Shown here in pieces: positions 8,602 to 17,684 of a stretch of 64,000 bases of DNA. The translations under genes were made by a program, and so were the position numbers. The number at the start of each line of letters is the position of its first letter. Position 1 is the stretch's first letter. The DNA lies in contig NZ_JACJOU010000019.1 in NCBI RefSeq assembly GCF_014695725.1, positions 372,001 to 436,000 of the forward strand. The letters are read 5' to 3'. The notes under the pieces are model-generated. The model was not told the origin of the DNA, ran no database searches, and saw only the letters and a program-made list of their open reading frames with translations. The DNA is from Microcoleus sp. FACHB-672. Lineage in GTDB: Bacteria; Cyanobacteriota; Cyanobacteriia; Cyanobacteriales; Oscillatoriaceae.

Positions 8602-9477
8602 ATGCTTGATCGAAAAAATCAAAAATTAAACTTTAAACCTAAACGTCTAAATGGATCTGGGTGGAAATACCTTTGGATGTATGGGCTACTGACTGCGCTG
8701 GCATTTATTATGCTCGTGCCCCTGTTTTGGTTAATTAGTACGTCCTTGAAGTCGCCGGCAGAAAACATTTTCCAGTTTCCCCCGCAATTGCTGCCGGCTC
8801 AGCCGACATTACAGAACTTTGTCAAAGTTTGGCTGTCCGAACCTTTTGGCCAATATTTGTTCAATAGCACGTTGGTTGCCGGCTTGACAGTTGGGTTAAA
8901 TCTGCTGTTTTGCTCTCTCGCTGCTTATCCTTTAGCACGACTAGATTTTCGAGGACGCGACTTAATTTTTACCGCTATCGTTTCCACCATCATGATTCCC
9001 TTCCAAATCGTGATGATTCCCCTGTATATCTTGACCGTAAAACTCCGCCTGATTAACACTTACCTGGGCATCATTTTTCCTTCCCTTGCTTCCGCCTTTG
9101 GCATTTTTCTATTACGGCAAGCTTTTATGGGTGTGCCTAAAGAATTAGAAGAAGCCGCCCGAATGGATGGCTGTTCTGAGTTGGGGATTTGGTGGCATAT
9201 CATGCTACCTGCGATCCGACCGGCACTGGTGACACTGGCCATCTTTGTGTTTATCGGTTCTTGGAGCGACTTTTTATGGCCTTTAATTGTCTTAGATAAG
9301 CCTGAATACTATACCTTGCCTTTGGGAGTAGCAACCCTTGCCGGCACCACCTTTTCCTTAGATTGGCGGTTAATTGCTGCCGGTTCTGTGATTTCCATCT
9401 TGCCAGTGCTGTTTCTCTTTTTATTCGTACAGCGCTACATTGTTCCCACAGATGCCGGTAGTGGAGTTAAGGGTTAA
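8602..9477 (+). CDS. Carbohydrate ABC transporter permease (MalG family)
   Basis: Inner-membrane permease of 291 residues with about six transmembrane segments. It forms one half of a binding-protein-dependent sugar importer. The N-terminal region has LVPLFWLISTSLKSPAEN, typical of MalG-like proteins. The cytoplasmic EAA loop that contacts the ATPase reads EEAARMDGCSELGIWWHIMLP. The C-terminal segment ends in FLFVQRYIVPTDAGSGVKG. No MalF partner, binding protein or ATPase is adjacent, so it is an orphan subunit, as is common in cyanobacteria. The substrate is unknown. The start ATG has only a weak upstream purine run. Confidence 0.88.
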   Translation: MLDRKNQKLNFKPKRLNGSGWKYLWMYGLLTALAFIMLVPLFWLISTSLKSPAENIFQFPPQLLPAQPTLQNFVKVWLSEPFGQYLFNSTLVAGLTVGLNLLFCSLAAYPLARLDFRGRDLIFTAIVSTIMIPFQIVMIPLYILTVKLRLINTYLGIIFPSLASAFGIFLLRQAFMGVPKELEEAARMDGCSELGIWWHIMLPAIRPALVTLAIFVFIGSWSDFLWPLIVLDKPEYYTLPLGVATLAGTTFSLDWRLIAAGSVISILPVLFLFLFVQRYIVPTDAGSGVKG

Positions 9478-9526
9478 ATACCCGTTTTGCTTAGTGGAGA
9501 TGCGTTGTGCCGCCGGTCAAATGTTT

Positions 9527-12139
9527 TTATTTAGCGGCCAAAACCGCTTTCGGATAAGCAATGCGTTTGTGATTGAACTGTAGCCAAACTTGCACAAAAA
9601 TTTCAGCAATTTTTGGCATCTCTTCGCGAGTTAAACCGGAATCTTCCAGCTGGTTATCCTGCCAGCGGGCGCGAAGAATTTTATTGACCATATTCAAAGC
9701 TTCTTCTGGGGTAGCGTCCTTAAGAGATCGCAGCGCCGCCTCACAGGAATCTGCCAGCATGACAATTCCTGTTTCACGGGATTGGGGAATTGGGCCATCG
9801 TAGCGGAAATCCTCTTCCCTTACCGTTAAACTAGGGTCTTGGGCTGCTAGCTGCTGGGCTTGGTGATAAAAATAAGCAATGAGCATTGTTCCCTGGTGTT
9901 CTGGGATAAACGCTTTAATCGCCGTAGGCAGCCGGCACTTCCGAGCCATTACCAAGCCTTCAATGACGTGCTTTTTAATAATCTCCGCACTTTTCCACGG
10001 GTCATCAATGATATCGTGCTTGTTAGGGCCACCCATCTGATTTTCAATAAACCCTAATGGATCGTGCATTTTACCGATGTCGTGGTATAGTGTGCCGGTT
10101 CTCACTAACTCCACATTACAGCCGAGGGTTTTGGCGGCTGCTTCGGCCAGGGTGGCAACGAAGAGAGTGTGCTGGAATGTACCTGGAGCTTCCGAGGCTA
10201 AGCGTTTCAATAGAGGCCGGTTGGGACTAGCTAATTCAGCTAAGCGGATGGGGGTAACGAGGTCAAAGACGTGTTCCAGGTAAGGGCTAAGGCCGAGTGC
10301 CACAATACTCCAAGCCAAGCCGGCCAGACTTTGCAGGGCTGCCGCACCGACAACGGTATACCAAATCGAACCGACACTCGCACTAGCCATCAGCGTTAAG
10401 ACCAGATAGACGGCTCCCTGAGTCAATCCGACAGCACCGCCCAACAGGGCGAGTTCTTCGCGTGAGCGTAATCTACCCGCGATCAAGCCACCGATCAAGC
10501 CACCGGCGGCACTAGCGATTAAATGAATTCCGTCAATTTCCAAGCCCACCGGCAGTACCCAACCCAGCAAAGCGACGACGGTTGTACCGACGGCTGAACC
10601 GTAGAAACTGCCTAGTAATAAACCAATCGCGGGCAAGCTTGTGTGAGGCACCTGCAAAGCCACTAACAGGGGCGTACTTAAGGTTAGCAGCAGTACCAAG
10701 ATGTGATCGCGCCGGCGCAAACCTGGATGAAACCGCCGTTCTACCACCCATAAAACGCCGACGGCACCGGCTACTAGCCCGCCCAAGCTGATTAACCCCA
10801 CCCAGTTCGGCTCTCGCTGACTTTTGCCGAAGTAATCGAGCAGCACAAAATCCGGCTGGCTAATCTGTTGACCGGCGTTGACAATCACTTCACCCCGATC
10901 AATGGTAACAATGACGGGTTCTACCTCAGAAGCAGCTTGCTCTGCCCGTAACCTAGTACGTTCCGCATCCCTGATTAAGTTGGGCCGTAAAACTGCCAGT
11001 AATATATCTGTCGAGAGCGACTCTGCCTCGGCTGGCACGGCTGTTCTAACTTGAATGCTTACCGCGTGCTTTAAAATGCCATCCGGTAGCCCAGGAGAAA
11101 TCCCTTGAGCCAGAAGCCGCTCTGCCGCTTGATAAATACCCACTAACATTTTTTGCCAATCGGCTTCAGACATGGCAAACAGCTCAGCATCGTATCGGTT
11201 AGCCAGTCCCGTCACCGACGGTTCAGAAAGAGCCGCGACAGCCATCATATAACGCCGGCGGGCTTGAGTAATGGTCTCTAACAGGGTGGAAAAACTTTCA
11301 TCTGAGGCCGTTTGCCGATAGGCTTGAAGTTCAGCAATGGCTTGCTGGCCTGCCACATTTAACGGAGGGCGGATCTGTTTGATGACGCCGCTATAAGGAT
11401 CTTGACGGGCAAGCCGGCGCAGCGCTTCCAATGATTCCTCTAAGGGTTTCCTCGCATTGGGCGGCAAGGGGTTGCTACTGGGCTTTTTGCTATCCTTTGG
11501 GTCTTTTTGATCTTTGAGCGCAGCTAAAACCGAGCGCCAGTCGGCTTCCCTCGCTTGACGCAAGTACAACTGCGTCTCAGCTGACAAGCTGGAAGTCTCT
11601 GTGAAGGGTACTACACCAGCCATGCGTCGGAGTTCGTTACCTTGTTCGATGGCGCGTCTCAGGTCGTTGTATATCTGCTGGTTAACTGCGTTATCGATTT
11701 TTAATATGGGTACAGAGCCTATTCGGGCGGCTTTTCGGTTTTCTTCCGTGGTTTTGCTGTCCTCCACCTTCGCCGCTGTAGGCGCAACGATCGTGTAGGG
11801 AGCCTTCGTGCCAACATCCAGTTTTGGCTTATTGTAGAAGCGGTGACCGATAGAGCCGGTGAGGCACACCACTGCCAGCACCAGCGAAATAGGCGTGTGC
11901 GCTCTGTAGTTTTGGCTTTGTGAAACTATTGAGCGCTTTTGGTATACAGCAGGTTGATTGGACGACACGGAGGGCAAAAAGCGAGATAAGGATTTGTGGG
12001 TTGACTTGGGTGATGTGCTGCCGGCAGCTTCAGCTAAGCTCTTTGTCAGGACTTTTGCTAAAAGCCCTCGCCGCCACTGGGCACTATAGCGAATGCGAAG
12101 TTGTTCAATCTGCCGCGTCAATGAAGAAAGCGTGTTCAT
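9527..12139 (-). CDS. PgpH-type membrane HD phosphodiesterase (7TMR-HD family)
   Basis: Integral membrane protein of about 870 residues. A first helix is followed by a large extracytoplasmic 7TMR-HDED region (about residues 80-440), a seven-helix membrane block (about 450-640) and a cytoplasmic HD domain. The HD dyad is at about 686-687 in LYHDIGKMHDP; a further metal-site sequence is FIPEHQGTMLIAYF, and GIVMLADSCEAALRS follows. PgpH of Listeria, the characterised relative, hydrolyses c-di-AMP. The window also encodes the cyclase CdaA, so both synthesis and breakdown are represented. I chose the ATG at 12139 because GGAGAGTTCAG precedes it; an upstream GTG at 12190 is possible. The protein is confidently of this family; its nucleotide substrate is inferred. 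Confidence 0.92.
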   Translation of the reverse strand: MNTLSSLTRQIEQLRIRYSAQWRRGLLAKVLTKSLAEAAGSTSPKSTHKSLSRFLPSVSSNQPAVYQKRSIVSQSQNYRAHTPISLVLAVVCLTGSIGHRFYNKPKLDVGTKAPYTIVAPTAAKVEDSKTTEENRKAARIGSVPILKIDNAVNQQIYNDLRRAIEQGNELRRMAGVVPFTETSSLSAETQLYLRQAREADWRSVLAALKDQKDPKDSKKPSSNPLPPNARKPLEESLEALRRLARQDPYSGVIKQIRPPLNVAGQQAIAELQAYRQTASDESFSTLLETITQARRRYMMAVAALSEPSVTGLANRYDAELFAMSEADWQKMLVGIYQAAERLLAQGISPGLPDGILKHAVSIQVRTAVPAEAESLSTDILLAVLRPNLIRDAERTRLRAEQAASEVEPVIVTIDRGEVIVNAGQQISQPDFVLLDYFGKSQREPNWVGLISLGGLVAGAVGVLWVVERRFHPGLRRRDHILVLLLTLSTPLLVALQVPHTSLPAIGLLLGSFYGSAVGTTVVALLGWVLPVGLEIDGIHLIASAAGGLIGGLIAGRLRSREELALLGGAVGLTQGAVYLVLTLMASASVGSIWYTVVGAAALQSLAGLAWSIVALGLSPYLEHVFDLVTPIRLAELASPNRPLLKRLASEAPGTFQHTLFVATLAEAAAKTLGCNVELVRTGTLYHDIGKMHDPLGFIENQMGGPNKHDIIDDPWKSAEIIKKHVIEGLVMARKCRLPTAIKAFIPEHQGTMLIAYFYHQAQQLAAQDPSLTVREEDFRYDGPIPQSRETGIVMLADSCEAALRSLKDATPEEALNMVNKILRARWQDNQLEDSGLTREEMPKIAEIFVQVWLQFNHKRIAYPKAVLAAK

Positions 12140-12190
12140 CTGAACTCTCCGCGCGATACCCTGTTGCTGATGAGGGCTTGTTTGTGCCAC

Positions 12191-12748
12191 ACTCCTACTT
12201 TAACTAAGGAAGAATGTCGGTCAGTGAGTACCACGCTCATACAACTCATCTGTGTCTATTGTTGCCAGCCCGTAGAGGCACAAAATTCGCTGAAGGTGAG
12301 CGTTTATTCCCTGCTGGGCACAGCTTTAAACCTGGTTGTCTTGCAAACTCATTGCCACTATTTCCAACTTGACGAGCGGGCTGGCCAGAAACTTTATCGC
12401 AAGCATTATTATAAAACCGGACGTGCGCCACGCTCTTAAACCTACAGTGGCAACACTTGCTAACGGCTATAGTAAGCCCTTTTACATTAAATGCGTCTTG
12501 TTGTTTAAGAAAATCCCCCTTAAGGATGATTTCTATGCGGCAGGATCAGCCGATTATCGCTCTGCTATTACCGGATCAATAGGGGTGCGTCTGAAAAAGA
12601 AGGCGGCAGTTATTTTGTTTAGGCTGGGCGCTTGCTTCAACATGAACGGTTTCCCTGTTGAAGGCGGCCTGGATCTAGCTCGCTCAAAATTTTTGCCTCT
12701 ACTCTATTTTACATAATTTGTCAACTATTTATTTTCAATCCCAACCCA
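12191..12748. other. Gene-free spacer between the HD protein and the DraG-like gene
   Basis: About 560 bp. Some frames stay open, for example 12336-12716 on the plus strand, but composition, lack of a ribosome binding site and absence of any motif argue against genes. A very short reading frame starting near 12528 behind AAGGATG gives under 20 residues and is not called. The region holds the promoter of the HD gene. Confidence 0.4.
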
Positions 12749-13744
12749 TTAACGAAGCCTCATGACTTGGGGCGCTGCAACCGCCCTCAAGCGGCCCGAT
12801 TCAAGTGAAACGTCTGAAACCTCATAAACACCAGACCACGCAGCCACCAAGCGAGCTGCGAGCTGTAGAATCTCTGTCACCCCTACACCCCACAACCGGA
12901 TATTAGAATCCATTTCCGGTTGGCTTGATTGTGTGCGCCATGCCACGGGTAAGCCGGCAGTGCTGTTGTAAGCTCCCGATAAAGCGCCGGTGATCGCGCA
13001 AGTGATTTGTGGTGCCCTGCCGATGCGAGCAGCCCGAATCACAGACAGGCGCAAATCTTCTAACGTGCTTAAAAAACAATACAGCGCTAAAGCAATAGGC
13101 GTGGTGTTGGGTGTGGCTTCATGATGCCGCACCAACATGAGCTTAGCCATTTCTAAACCGGCTCTTTGCTGTAATAAAGTCTGAACCTGCCCCAATTGCG
13201 ACACAAAAGCTCGATCCACCTCATCAGCAAGGGTTTCTTCGAGATAATCGAGCATTTGGGGAATCAAAGTCGCAGCGTCGAGTTTTTCTTTCAGCGCCTG
13301 AGTCAGGGCAAACCCAACCGCCAAAACTCCATCGCGCGACTGTAGAGCATTCGGCACACTTGCAACCGCCTGTTGCAGTTGTGTTTGCCGTTTGGCCTCA
13401 TTTTCGTGAAAAAACAGCGCCACTGGTAGCGTTGCTACGACTGCTTCAGTGCCGGTGAAAAGCTCAGGAGGGATTTTCTCCCATTTGGCCCGCCACTGAT
13501 TTAAATCTAACCTGCCGGCTTGAATCAAGCTTTGAGCGCCGGCAACTGCGATGTCTCCCCAGCTTGGTAGTACAGCGTAATTTTGAGAATCACGACTGAA
13601 CCGGCTCAATCCTTGGTGGCTCACACCCGTCCACAAATGCGCCAATGACATCTGTGAACTAATTTGATACTCAGCCCCCAAAGCTTCTCCAACTGCAGCC
13701 CCCAATAAGGCTGCTTCAAACCGGCTTAGGATTGAGTATTGCAT
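12749..13744 (-). CDS. ADP-ribosylglycohydrolase-like protein, active-site residues apparently missing
   Basis: Protein of 331 residues related to the ADP-ribosylglycohydrolase (DraG/ARH) fold. The N-terminus FEAALLGAAVGEALGAEYQ matches the family GDALG region, and the C-terminal ITCAITGALSGAYNSTAGLP matches the usual GALLGAYNG-like segment. However, the acidic metal ligands I would expect (a DDT motif early and GGDTDT near the end) are not visible: the start has GEALGAE, the mid region lacks DDT, and APQITCAITGA replaces the DTDT stretch. It may be a catalytically dead or repurposed paralogue. It sits upstream of the HD gene and 115 bp downstream of aroQ on the same strand. Confidence 0.7.
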   Translation of the reverse strand: MQYSILSRFEAALLGAAVGEALGAEYQISSQMSLAHLWTGVSHQGLSRFSRDSQNYAVLPSWGDIAVAGAQSLIQAGRLDLNQWRAKWEKIPPELFTGTEAVVATLPVALFFHENEAKRQTQLQQAVASVPNALQSRDGVLAVGFALTQALKEKLDAATLIPQMLDYLEETLADEVDRAFVSQLGQVQTLLQQRAGLEMAKLMLVRHHEATPNTTPIALALYCFLSTLEDLRLSVIRAARIGRAPQITCAITGALSGAYNSTAGLPVAWRTQSSQPEMDSNIRLWGVGVTEILQLAARLVAAWSGVYEVSDVSLESGRLRAVAAPQVMRLR

Positions 13745-13859
13745 CGCTTAGCGCCCCTTGCTGAGTGCCCAATACTGAACACAAGCATTAACCGGGCGGC
13801 TGCATTAAAAATAATAATTTTGTTTTTTGTCTTTGCCTTTAGCCCTTTGCCTTGTCCCT

Positions 13860-14336
13860 TCATGCTTCATCCTTTCTCAGATGGACCAGCAGAGCGTGTA
13901 AACCGAGGCGATAACTGTCTGCGCCAAAGCCACTGATCTGTCCGATAGCCACAGGCGCAATAAAGGAGTGGTGACGAAAAGCTTCTCGGCGGTAAATGTT
14001 ACTTAGGTGCACTTCTACCGTAGGAATCGCCACCGCGGCGATTGCATCTCGAATCGCCACACTGGTATGGGTATAAGCACCTGCATTAATTAAAATCCCT
14101 TGATGATTGCCAGATGCCGAATGAATGGCATCCACAATTACGCCTTCATGATTCGACTGTAGCGTAGAGACTTTCGATCCTAGCGCTCCTGCCTCATTTT
14201 CTAGTAGGCGGTTGATTTCATCTAAAGTTACAGAGCCATAAACTCCCGGTTCTCGCTGACCCAGGAGGTTTAGATTTGGCCCATGCAGCACAAGGATACT
14301 TAACAGGCGCAACTGTCTCTGTTCGTTACTCAACAA
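13860..14336 (-). CDS. aroQ: Type II 3-dehydroquinate dehydratase
   Basis: Cytosolic shikimate-pathway enzyme of 158 residues, acting as a dodecamer, that dehydrates 3-dehydroquinate. It shows all hallmarks: [21 protein letters not shown] with the catalytic Tyr and Arg, [30 protein letters not shown], and [18 protein letters not shown]. The start is a TTG only one base after the stop codon of the 45-residue gene upstream, so translation is probably coupled; this supports the unusual start. The family core begins near residue 13, giving a slightly long N-terminus. Confidence 0.96.
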   Translation of the reverse strand: MLSNEQRQLRLLSILVLHGPNLNLLGQREPGVYGSVTLDEINRLLENEAGALGSKVSTLQSNHEGVIVDAIHSASGNHQGILINAGAYTHTSVAIRDAIAAVAIPTVEVHLSNIYRREAFRHHSFIAPVAIGQISGFGADSYRLGLHALLVHLRKDEA

Positions 14337-14337
14337 A

Positions 14338-14475
14338 TTACCGCCGGCCTTTTGGTTCGCTGACTGGCACTGGAATCGGTTCGGGTTCGGGCTGAGCGTC
14401 TGGCCCTAACAGTGCTTCAATTAGCTTTCGCGCCCATTCCTTAAGTTTTTCCAGTATGTTATCAATGAAATCCAT
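14338..14475 (-). CDS. Small acidic/proline-rich protein upstream of aroQ, function unknown
   Basis: Reading frame of 45 residues read directly from the minus strand. An amphipathic helix ([20 protein letters not shown]) is followed by LLGPDAQ and a Pro-Glu tail, [10 protein letters not shown], ending in a basic KGRR. It has an ATG behind AAGGAG at about 10 bases, and its TAA is one base from the aroQ TTG start, so a translated, coupled gene is likely. I believe similar small proteins occur in other cyanobacteria but cannot verify it. The helix could bind a membrane or a partner; no function is claimed. Confidence 0.72.
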   Translation of the reverse strand: MDFIDNILEKLKEWARKLIEALLGPDAQPEPEPIPVPVSEPKGRR

Positions 14476-14590
14476 TGAACACAAAGCTCCTTAATTTCAG
14501 CCTGAGCGACTGCTTACCCACGAAAGATTTTTAAGTGAGGCAAGCAGCATTTTAGTTCTTTATTCGATCATAACGAATGATCCCAATAGG

Positions 14591-15865
14591 TCAAGGAACG
14601 AAATTTTCGAGAGGCTGCCGGCTTAACAATTTTCGTCGCAGGTGGTCGAGGGCCGCGCAGGCGCTGACGTGGCGAATTAAAGCCCGATCCCGTAGCGGAC
14701 CAAATCGGTATTCAAAACTTTCCACTTCACCGGCAGACCCAGCTAGACCAATATAAACTAAGCCTACAGGTTTAGTCTCGCTCCCCCCTCCAGGCCCAGC
14801 AATGCCGGTGATACTTAGCCCCCAACCCGCAACCAATCTAGATCGGACGCCGCCGGCCATTTGCTTGGCCACTGTATCGCTAACGGCACCAAACTGATCT
14901 AAATCTTCAGAATTCACACCTAAGAGAGAAATTTTCACTTGATTGTCATAGGAAATGACACCGCCAAGGAAATAATTAGAACTGCCGGCTACCTCAGTCA
15001 GCATTTGCCCAAGTCCACCGCCGGTACAGGACTCGGCCACAACCAGCGTTTCACCGGCATTCTGTAACAGCCGGCCCACCACGACCGGGAGAGTCTCGTC
15101 ATCTGCCCCGTAATAGTCAAGTCCCGCAATTTGTTGCAGTTGCTTCTCAACGGGCGTAATTAGCTCAATTGCCTCCATTTCTGAGCCGGCACGAGCTGAA
15201 AGCCGCAATTTCACCTCCCCCCGACTTGCATAAGGCGCAACCGTCGGGTTTGGTAAATTAAGAAACGCAGAGACTTTTTCCGCCAAGGTCGATTCAGCAA
15301 TGCCCCAAAACTTTAACGTCCGGCTGTAAATAATTTCTTGACCCCACCCCTGACTTTTTAAATAAGGCACAGCAGTTTCTCTCCACATCCCATACATCTC
15401 CCCAGGCACACCGGGAAAAGTCAGAATGCTTAAGCCGTTACGGGGTTGCCAGATGATGCCTGGGGCAGTGCCTGCTGGATTGGGTAAAATTTCAGCTCCG
15501 CGTGGAATTAACGCTTGTTTGCGGTTGCTGGGAGCCATTGTTCGCCCACGTTGGGCGTATTTCTGAGCGATATCTTCTAGAATCTCAGGACGTTCAACTA
15601 GAGGCACACCAAAAAAGTCGGCTAACGTTTCATGGGTGAGGTCATCCGGCGTTGGGCCAAGACCGCCGGTAAAAATCAGCACCCCTGATCGTTCGCAAGC
15701 AATGGCCAATACTTGTTTAAGCCGGTCTGGATTATCTCCCACCACCGTTTGAAAATAGTGCGGGATTCCCAGTTGGGCCAGTTGTTGGGCCAGAAATTGG
15801 GCATTGCTATTGAGAATGTCGCCCAGTAGAAGTTCTGTGCCGACACAGATAATTTCAGCACTCAT
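14591..15865 (-). CDS. cinA: CinA-like protein (competence/damage-inducible family)
   Basis: Two-domain protein of 424 residues. The N-terminal molybdopterin-binding-like domain (about 1-170) starts SAEIICVGTELLLGDILN and has FTGGLGPTPDDLTHE; it is linked to ADP-ribose or NAD-metabolite pyrophosphatase activity. The C-terminal CinA domain (about 260-420) has VVAESCTGGGLGQMLTEV and SITGIAGPGGG; it is the nicotinamide-mononucleotide deamidase type. I chose the ATG at 15865 because it matches the family start; an upstream start would encode repeat DNA. The gene lies 76 bp downstream of the WecA-type gene, separated by heptamer repeats. Confidence 0.95.
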   Translation of the reverse strand: MSAEIICVGTELLLGDILNSNAQFLAQQLAQLGIPHYFQTVVGDNPDRLKQVLAIACERSGVLIFTGGLGPTPDDLTHETLADFFGVPLVERPEILEDIAQKYAQRGRTMAPSNRKQALIPRGAEILPNPAGTAPGIIWQPRNGLSILTFPGVPGEMYGMWRETAVPYLKSQGWGQEIIYSRTLKFWGIAESTLAEKVSAFLNLPNPTVAPYASRGEVKLRLSARAGSEMEAIELITPVEKQLQQIAGLDYYGADDETLPVVVGRLLQNAGETLVVAESCTGGGLGQMLTEVAGSSNYFLGGVISYDNQVKISLLGVNSEDLDQFGAVSDTVAKQMAGGVRSRLVAGWGLSITGIAGPGGGSETKPVGLVYIGLAGSAGEVESFEYRFGPLRDRALIRHVSACAALDHLRRKLLSRQPLENFVP

Positions 15866-15941
15866 GGAGTTTTCGAGTTTAGATTGTAGATTGTAGATTT
15901 TAAACGGTGTTGGAGAGCGCAAATCTAAAATCTACCTTCGC
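15866..15941. repeat. Heptamer repeats between cinA and the WecA-type gene
   Basis: TAGATTG occurs twice in tandem, followed by TAGATTT, near 15880-15900. An inverted AAATCTAAAATCTA follows near 15921. Together they can form an AT-rich hairpin, one of the dispersed heptamer family members in this window. Confidence 0.6.
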
Positions 15942-17003
15942 TTAAGATTGCCGGGCGTGCTTCCAAACTCGCCAGCTAGCATAGCTTAGTAATGCGGTCG
16001 CACCCGATGCGTAAGCGATGCCACTCGGTATCCCGGAAAAAGCGAGGGCTAAACTCCCCACCCATAAAGTGAGGGCGTAAATAAACAGAACCGTTAATCT
16101 GTGGGACAAACCGGCTTCTAGCAGCCGGTGATGCAGGTGACGTTTATCGGCAGTGAAAGGCGATTTGCCATTGCGTAAGCGAGACAGAATGACAGCAGAC
16201 ATATCCAAAATCGGGACGGCCAGAATGAGGTAGGGCATCAACACAGCGGTAACAGCGGTGCCTTTAACTAAACCTATGACGCCAACGCCGGCCAGGGTGA
16301 AGCCCATAAAATAGGCTCCTCCATCTCCCATAAAAATCTGAGCTGGGTTGAAGTTGTAGCGCAGAAAACCCAGTGCTCCACCGGCTAAAGCTGCTGCGAT
16401 CAAGGCAGCTGCCGGTTGTTTCATGAACAAACTGACGAACAGCATGACAACAGCGGCAATGCCAGAGACACCGGCAGCTAATCCATCCAAACCGTCAATC
16501 CAGTTGATGGCATTGGCCATGCCGACCAACCAAATCACGGTAATGGGCAGACTCAGGATACCCAGTTGGGTGAGTCCGGTGAATGGAATTGTCAGAAAAT
16601 CAATACTGACGCCAGCCATCCAAGACATTGTGGCAACTGCTGATTGCATCAACAGCCGGCTGATAGGCGAAAGGCCAAACAAGTCATCTGCCAAACCAAT
16701 GAGAAAAAAAGCAATTCCGCCCAGGGTAACGCCCCAGATTTCATACTCTTGATCGCGATTGAGAATCTCGCCACTGGCGTCTACAAAACCTCCTAACCCC
16801 CAAACTACAAGGAGTGCTATAACAGTGCCGGCAAAAATAGATACTCCTCCCAAGCGCACCATTGGGCGCTGATGGACTTTACGTCCGCCCGGTGGGTCTA
16901 CGCGGCCACTTTTAAGACCGATTGTTTTGACAACTGGCGTGCTCCACAGGACAACGAGGGTGGACACCAGAAAGGCGAGCAAGTGGTACAGATGGTAAGG
17001 CAT
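15942..17003 (-). CDS. Polyprenyl-phosphate GlcNAc-1-phosphate transferase (WecA/TagO family)
   Basis: Polytopic membrane enzyme of 353 residues, about eleven helices, of the MraY/WecA superfamily. It attaches a HexNAc-1-phosphate to undecaprenyl phosphate to start a surface polysaccharide. Motifs in order are GRVDPPGGRKVHQRPMVRLG, the paired aspartates in LIGLADDLFGLS, NAINWIDGLDGLAAG, FMGDGGAYFMGF, and the basic loop HLHHRLLEAGLSHR, which is characteristic of WecA-like rather than MraY enzymes. It is a second lipid-linked sugar starter besides the priming transferase at 3883. A long gene-free region with palindromes lies upstream. Confidence 0.92.
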   Translation of the reverse strand: MPYHLYHLLAFLVSTLVVLWSTPVVKTIGLKSGRVDPPGGRKVHQRPMVRLGGVSIFAGTVIALLVVWGLGGFVDASGEILNRDQEYEIWGVTLGGIAFFLIGLADDLFGLSPISRLLMQSAVATMSWMAGVSIDFLTIPFTGLTQLGILSLPITVIWLVGMANAINWIDGLDGLAAGVSGIAAVVMLFVSLFMKQPAAALIAAALAGGALGFLRYNFNPAQIFMGDGGAYFMGFTLAGVGVIGLVKGTAVTAVLMPYLILAVPILDMSAVILSRLRNGKSPFTADKRHLHHRLLEAGLSHRLTVLFIYALTLWVGSLALAFSGIPSGIAYASGATALLSYASWRVWKHARQS

Positions 17004-17308
17004 CTGAAAATTATTGGGGTGCGAGCCGAAGAATGTATCAGGCAGAGTCTACTACATTTCAGACATTCACAGTTACTTTTGGTTGACCAGGAAACCTAAT
17101 CTTAAAATTTGGGTCGCCTTTCCCCTTACCCTGCCAATATTCCAGCAAAATTGACTTGAGAATTGAAGCTGGCAGGAGCCTTGACGGGCTTAACAATGGC
17201 TTGCTAAGGATACTCTCGAGCACGCTGTATCTAATTTGATATTTTCAGGTTTAGATTTTCTCTTGGGCGTTAATTGCTTCAAACTGAAATAAGTTTAAAG
17301 CTGTAGCT

Positions 17309-17329
17309 ATATCTAATCTGATTAGATAT
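17309..17329. promoter_or_regulatory. Operator-like palindrome upstream of the WecA-type gene
   Basis: ATATCTAATC and GATTAGATAT are perfect 10-bp arms around a single T. The next dyad, ATTTTGCA (17328-17335) with TGCAAAAT (17343-17350), begins inside its last two bases. The site is about 305 bp before the gene. Its binding protein is unknown. Confidence 0.35.
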
Positions 17330-17521
17330 TTTGCAAATACAATGCAAAATAAAAATAATAACTTTTTCTTTTACTCTGCTATAGCTCGTTTTAGCTCGAT
17401 TCTGGGTAGGAAATATCTGTAAAATTTCACCAGATTCTGCCAACTCTACTCAAGAAAAGAGGACAGTGTTTGTAAGGCTTCAAATACGAAAAATAAGCTC
17501 AGCAATCAGGAATCAAAACTC

Positions 17522-17569
17522 AAAAAAAAATGCTTCACCTCGTCTGCTTAGCAAGAGGTGGAGCATTTT
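17522..17569 (-). terminator. Rho-independent terminator downstream of glyA
   Basis: On the minus strand AAAATGCTCCACCTC pairs with GAGGTGAAGCATTTT, with one mismatch and a 13-nt loop. A run of T follows. It lies about 115 bp after the glyA stop. Confidence 0.8.
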
Positions 17570-17684
17570 AAGGCTGATTAAGTATTTCGCAAACCGGCCT
17601 GAGTATTTGCTAAAACTTCATCCGCTCAATTTTTCCAGAGGAGTCGGAGCTTTCAAATCTCCAAATACCTTAATCCTGGCTGAT

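Larger units (their letters stand above)
17004..17684. other. Long spacer upstream of the WecA-type gene, with two palindromes
   Basis: About 680 bp without a gene. It holds a near-perfect palindrome at 17309-17329 and a second dyad at 17328-17350. The glyA terminator is at 17522-17569. The rest is AT-rich. Confidence 0.45.

Noticed and set aside
12336-12716. Open frame of 126 codons in the spacer upstream of the HD gene
   Set aside because: No start signal, no family resemblance and irregular composition.
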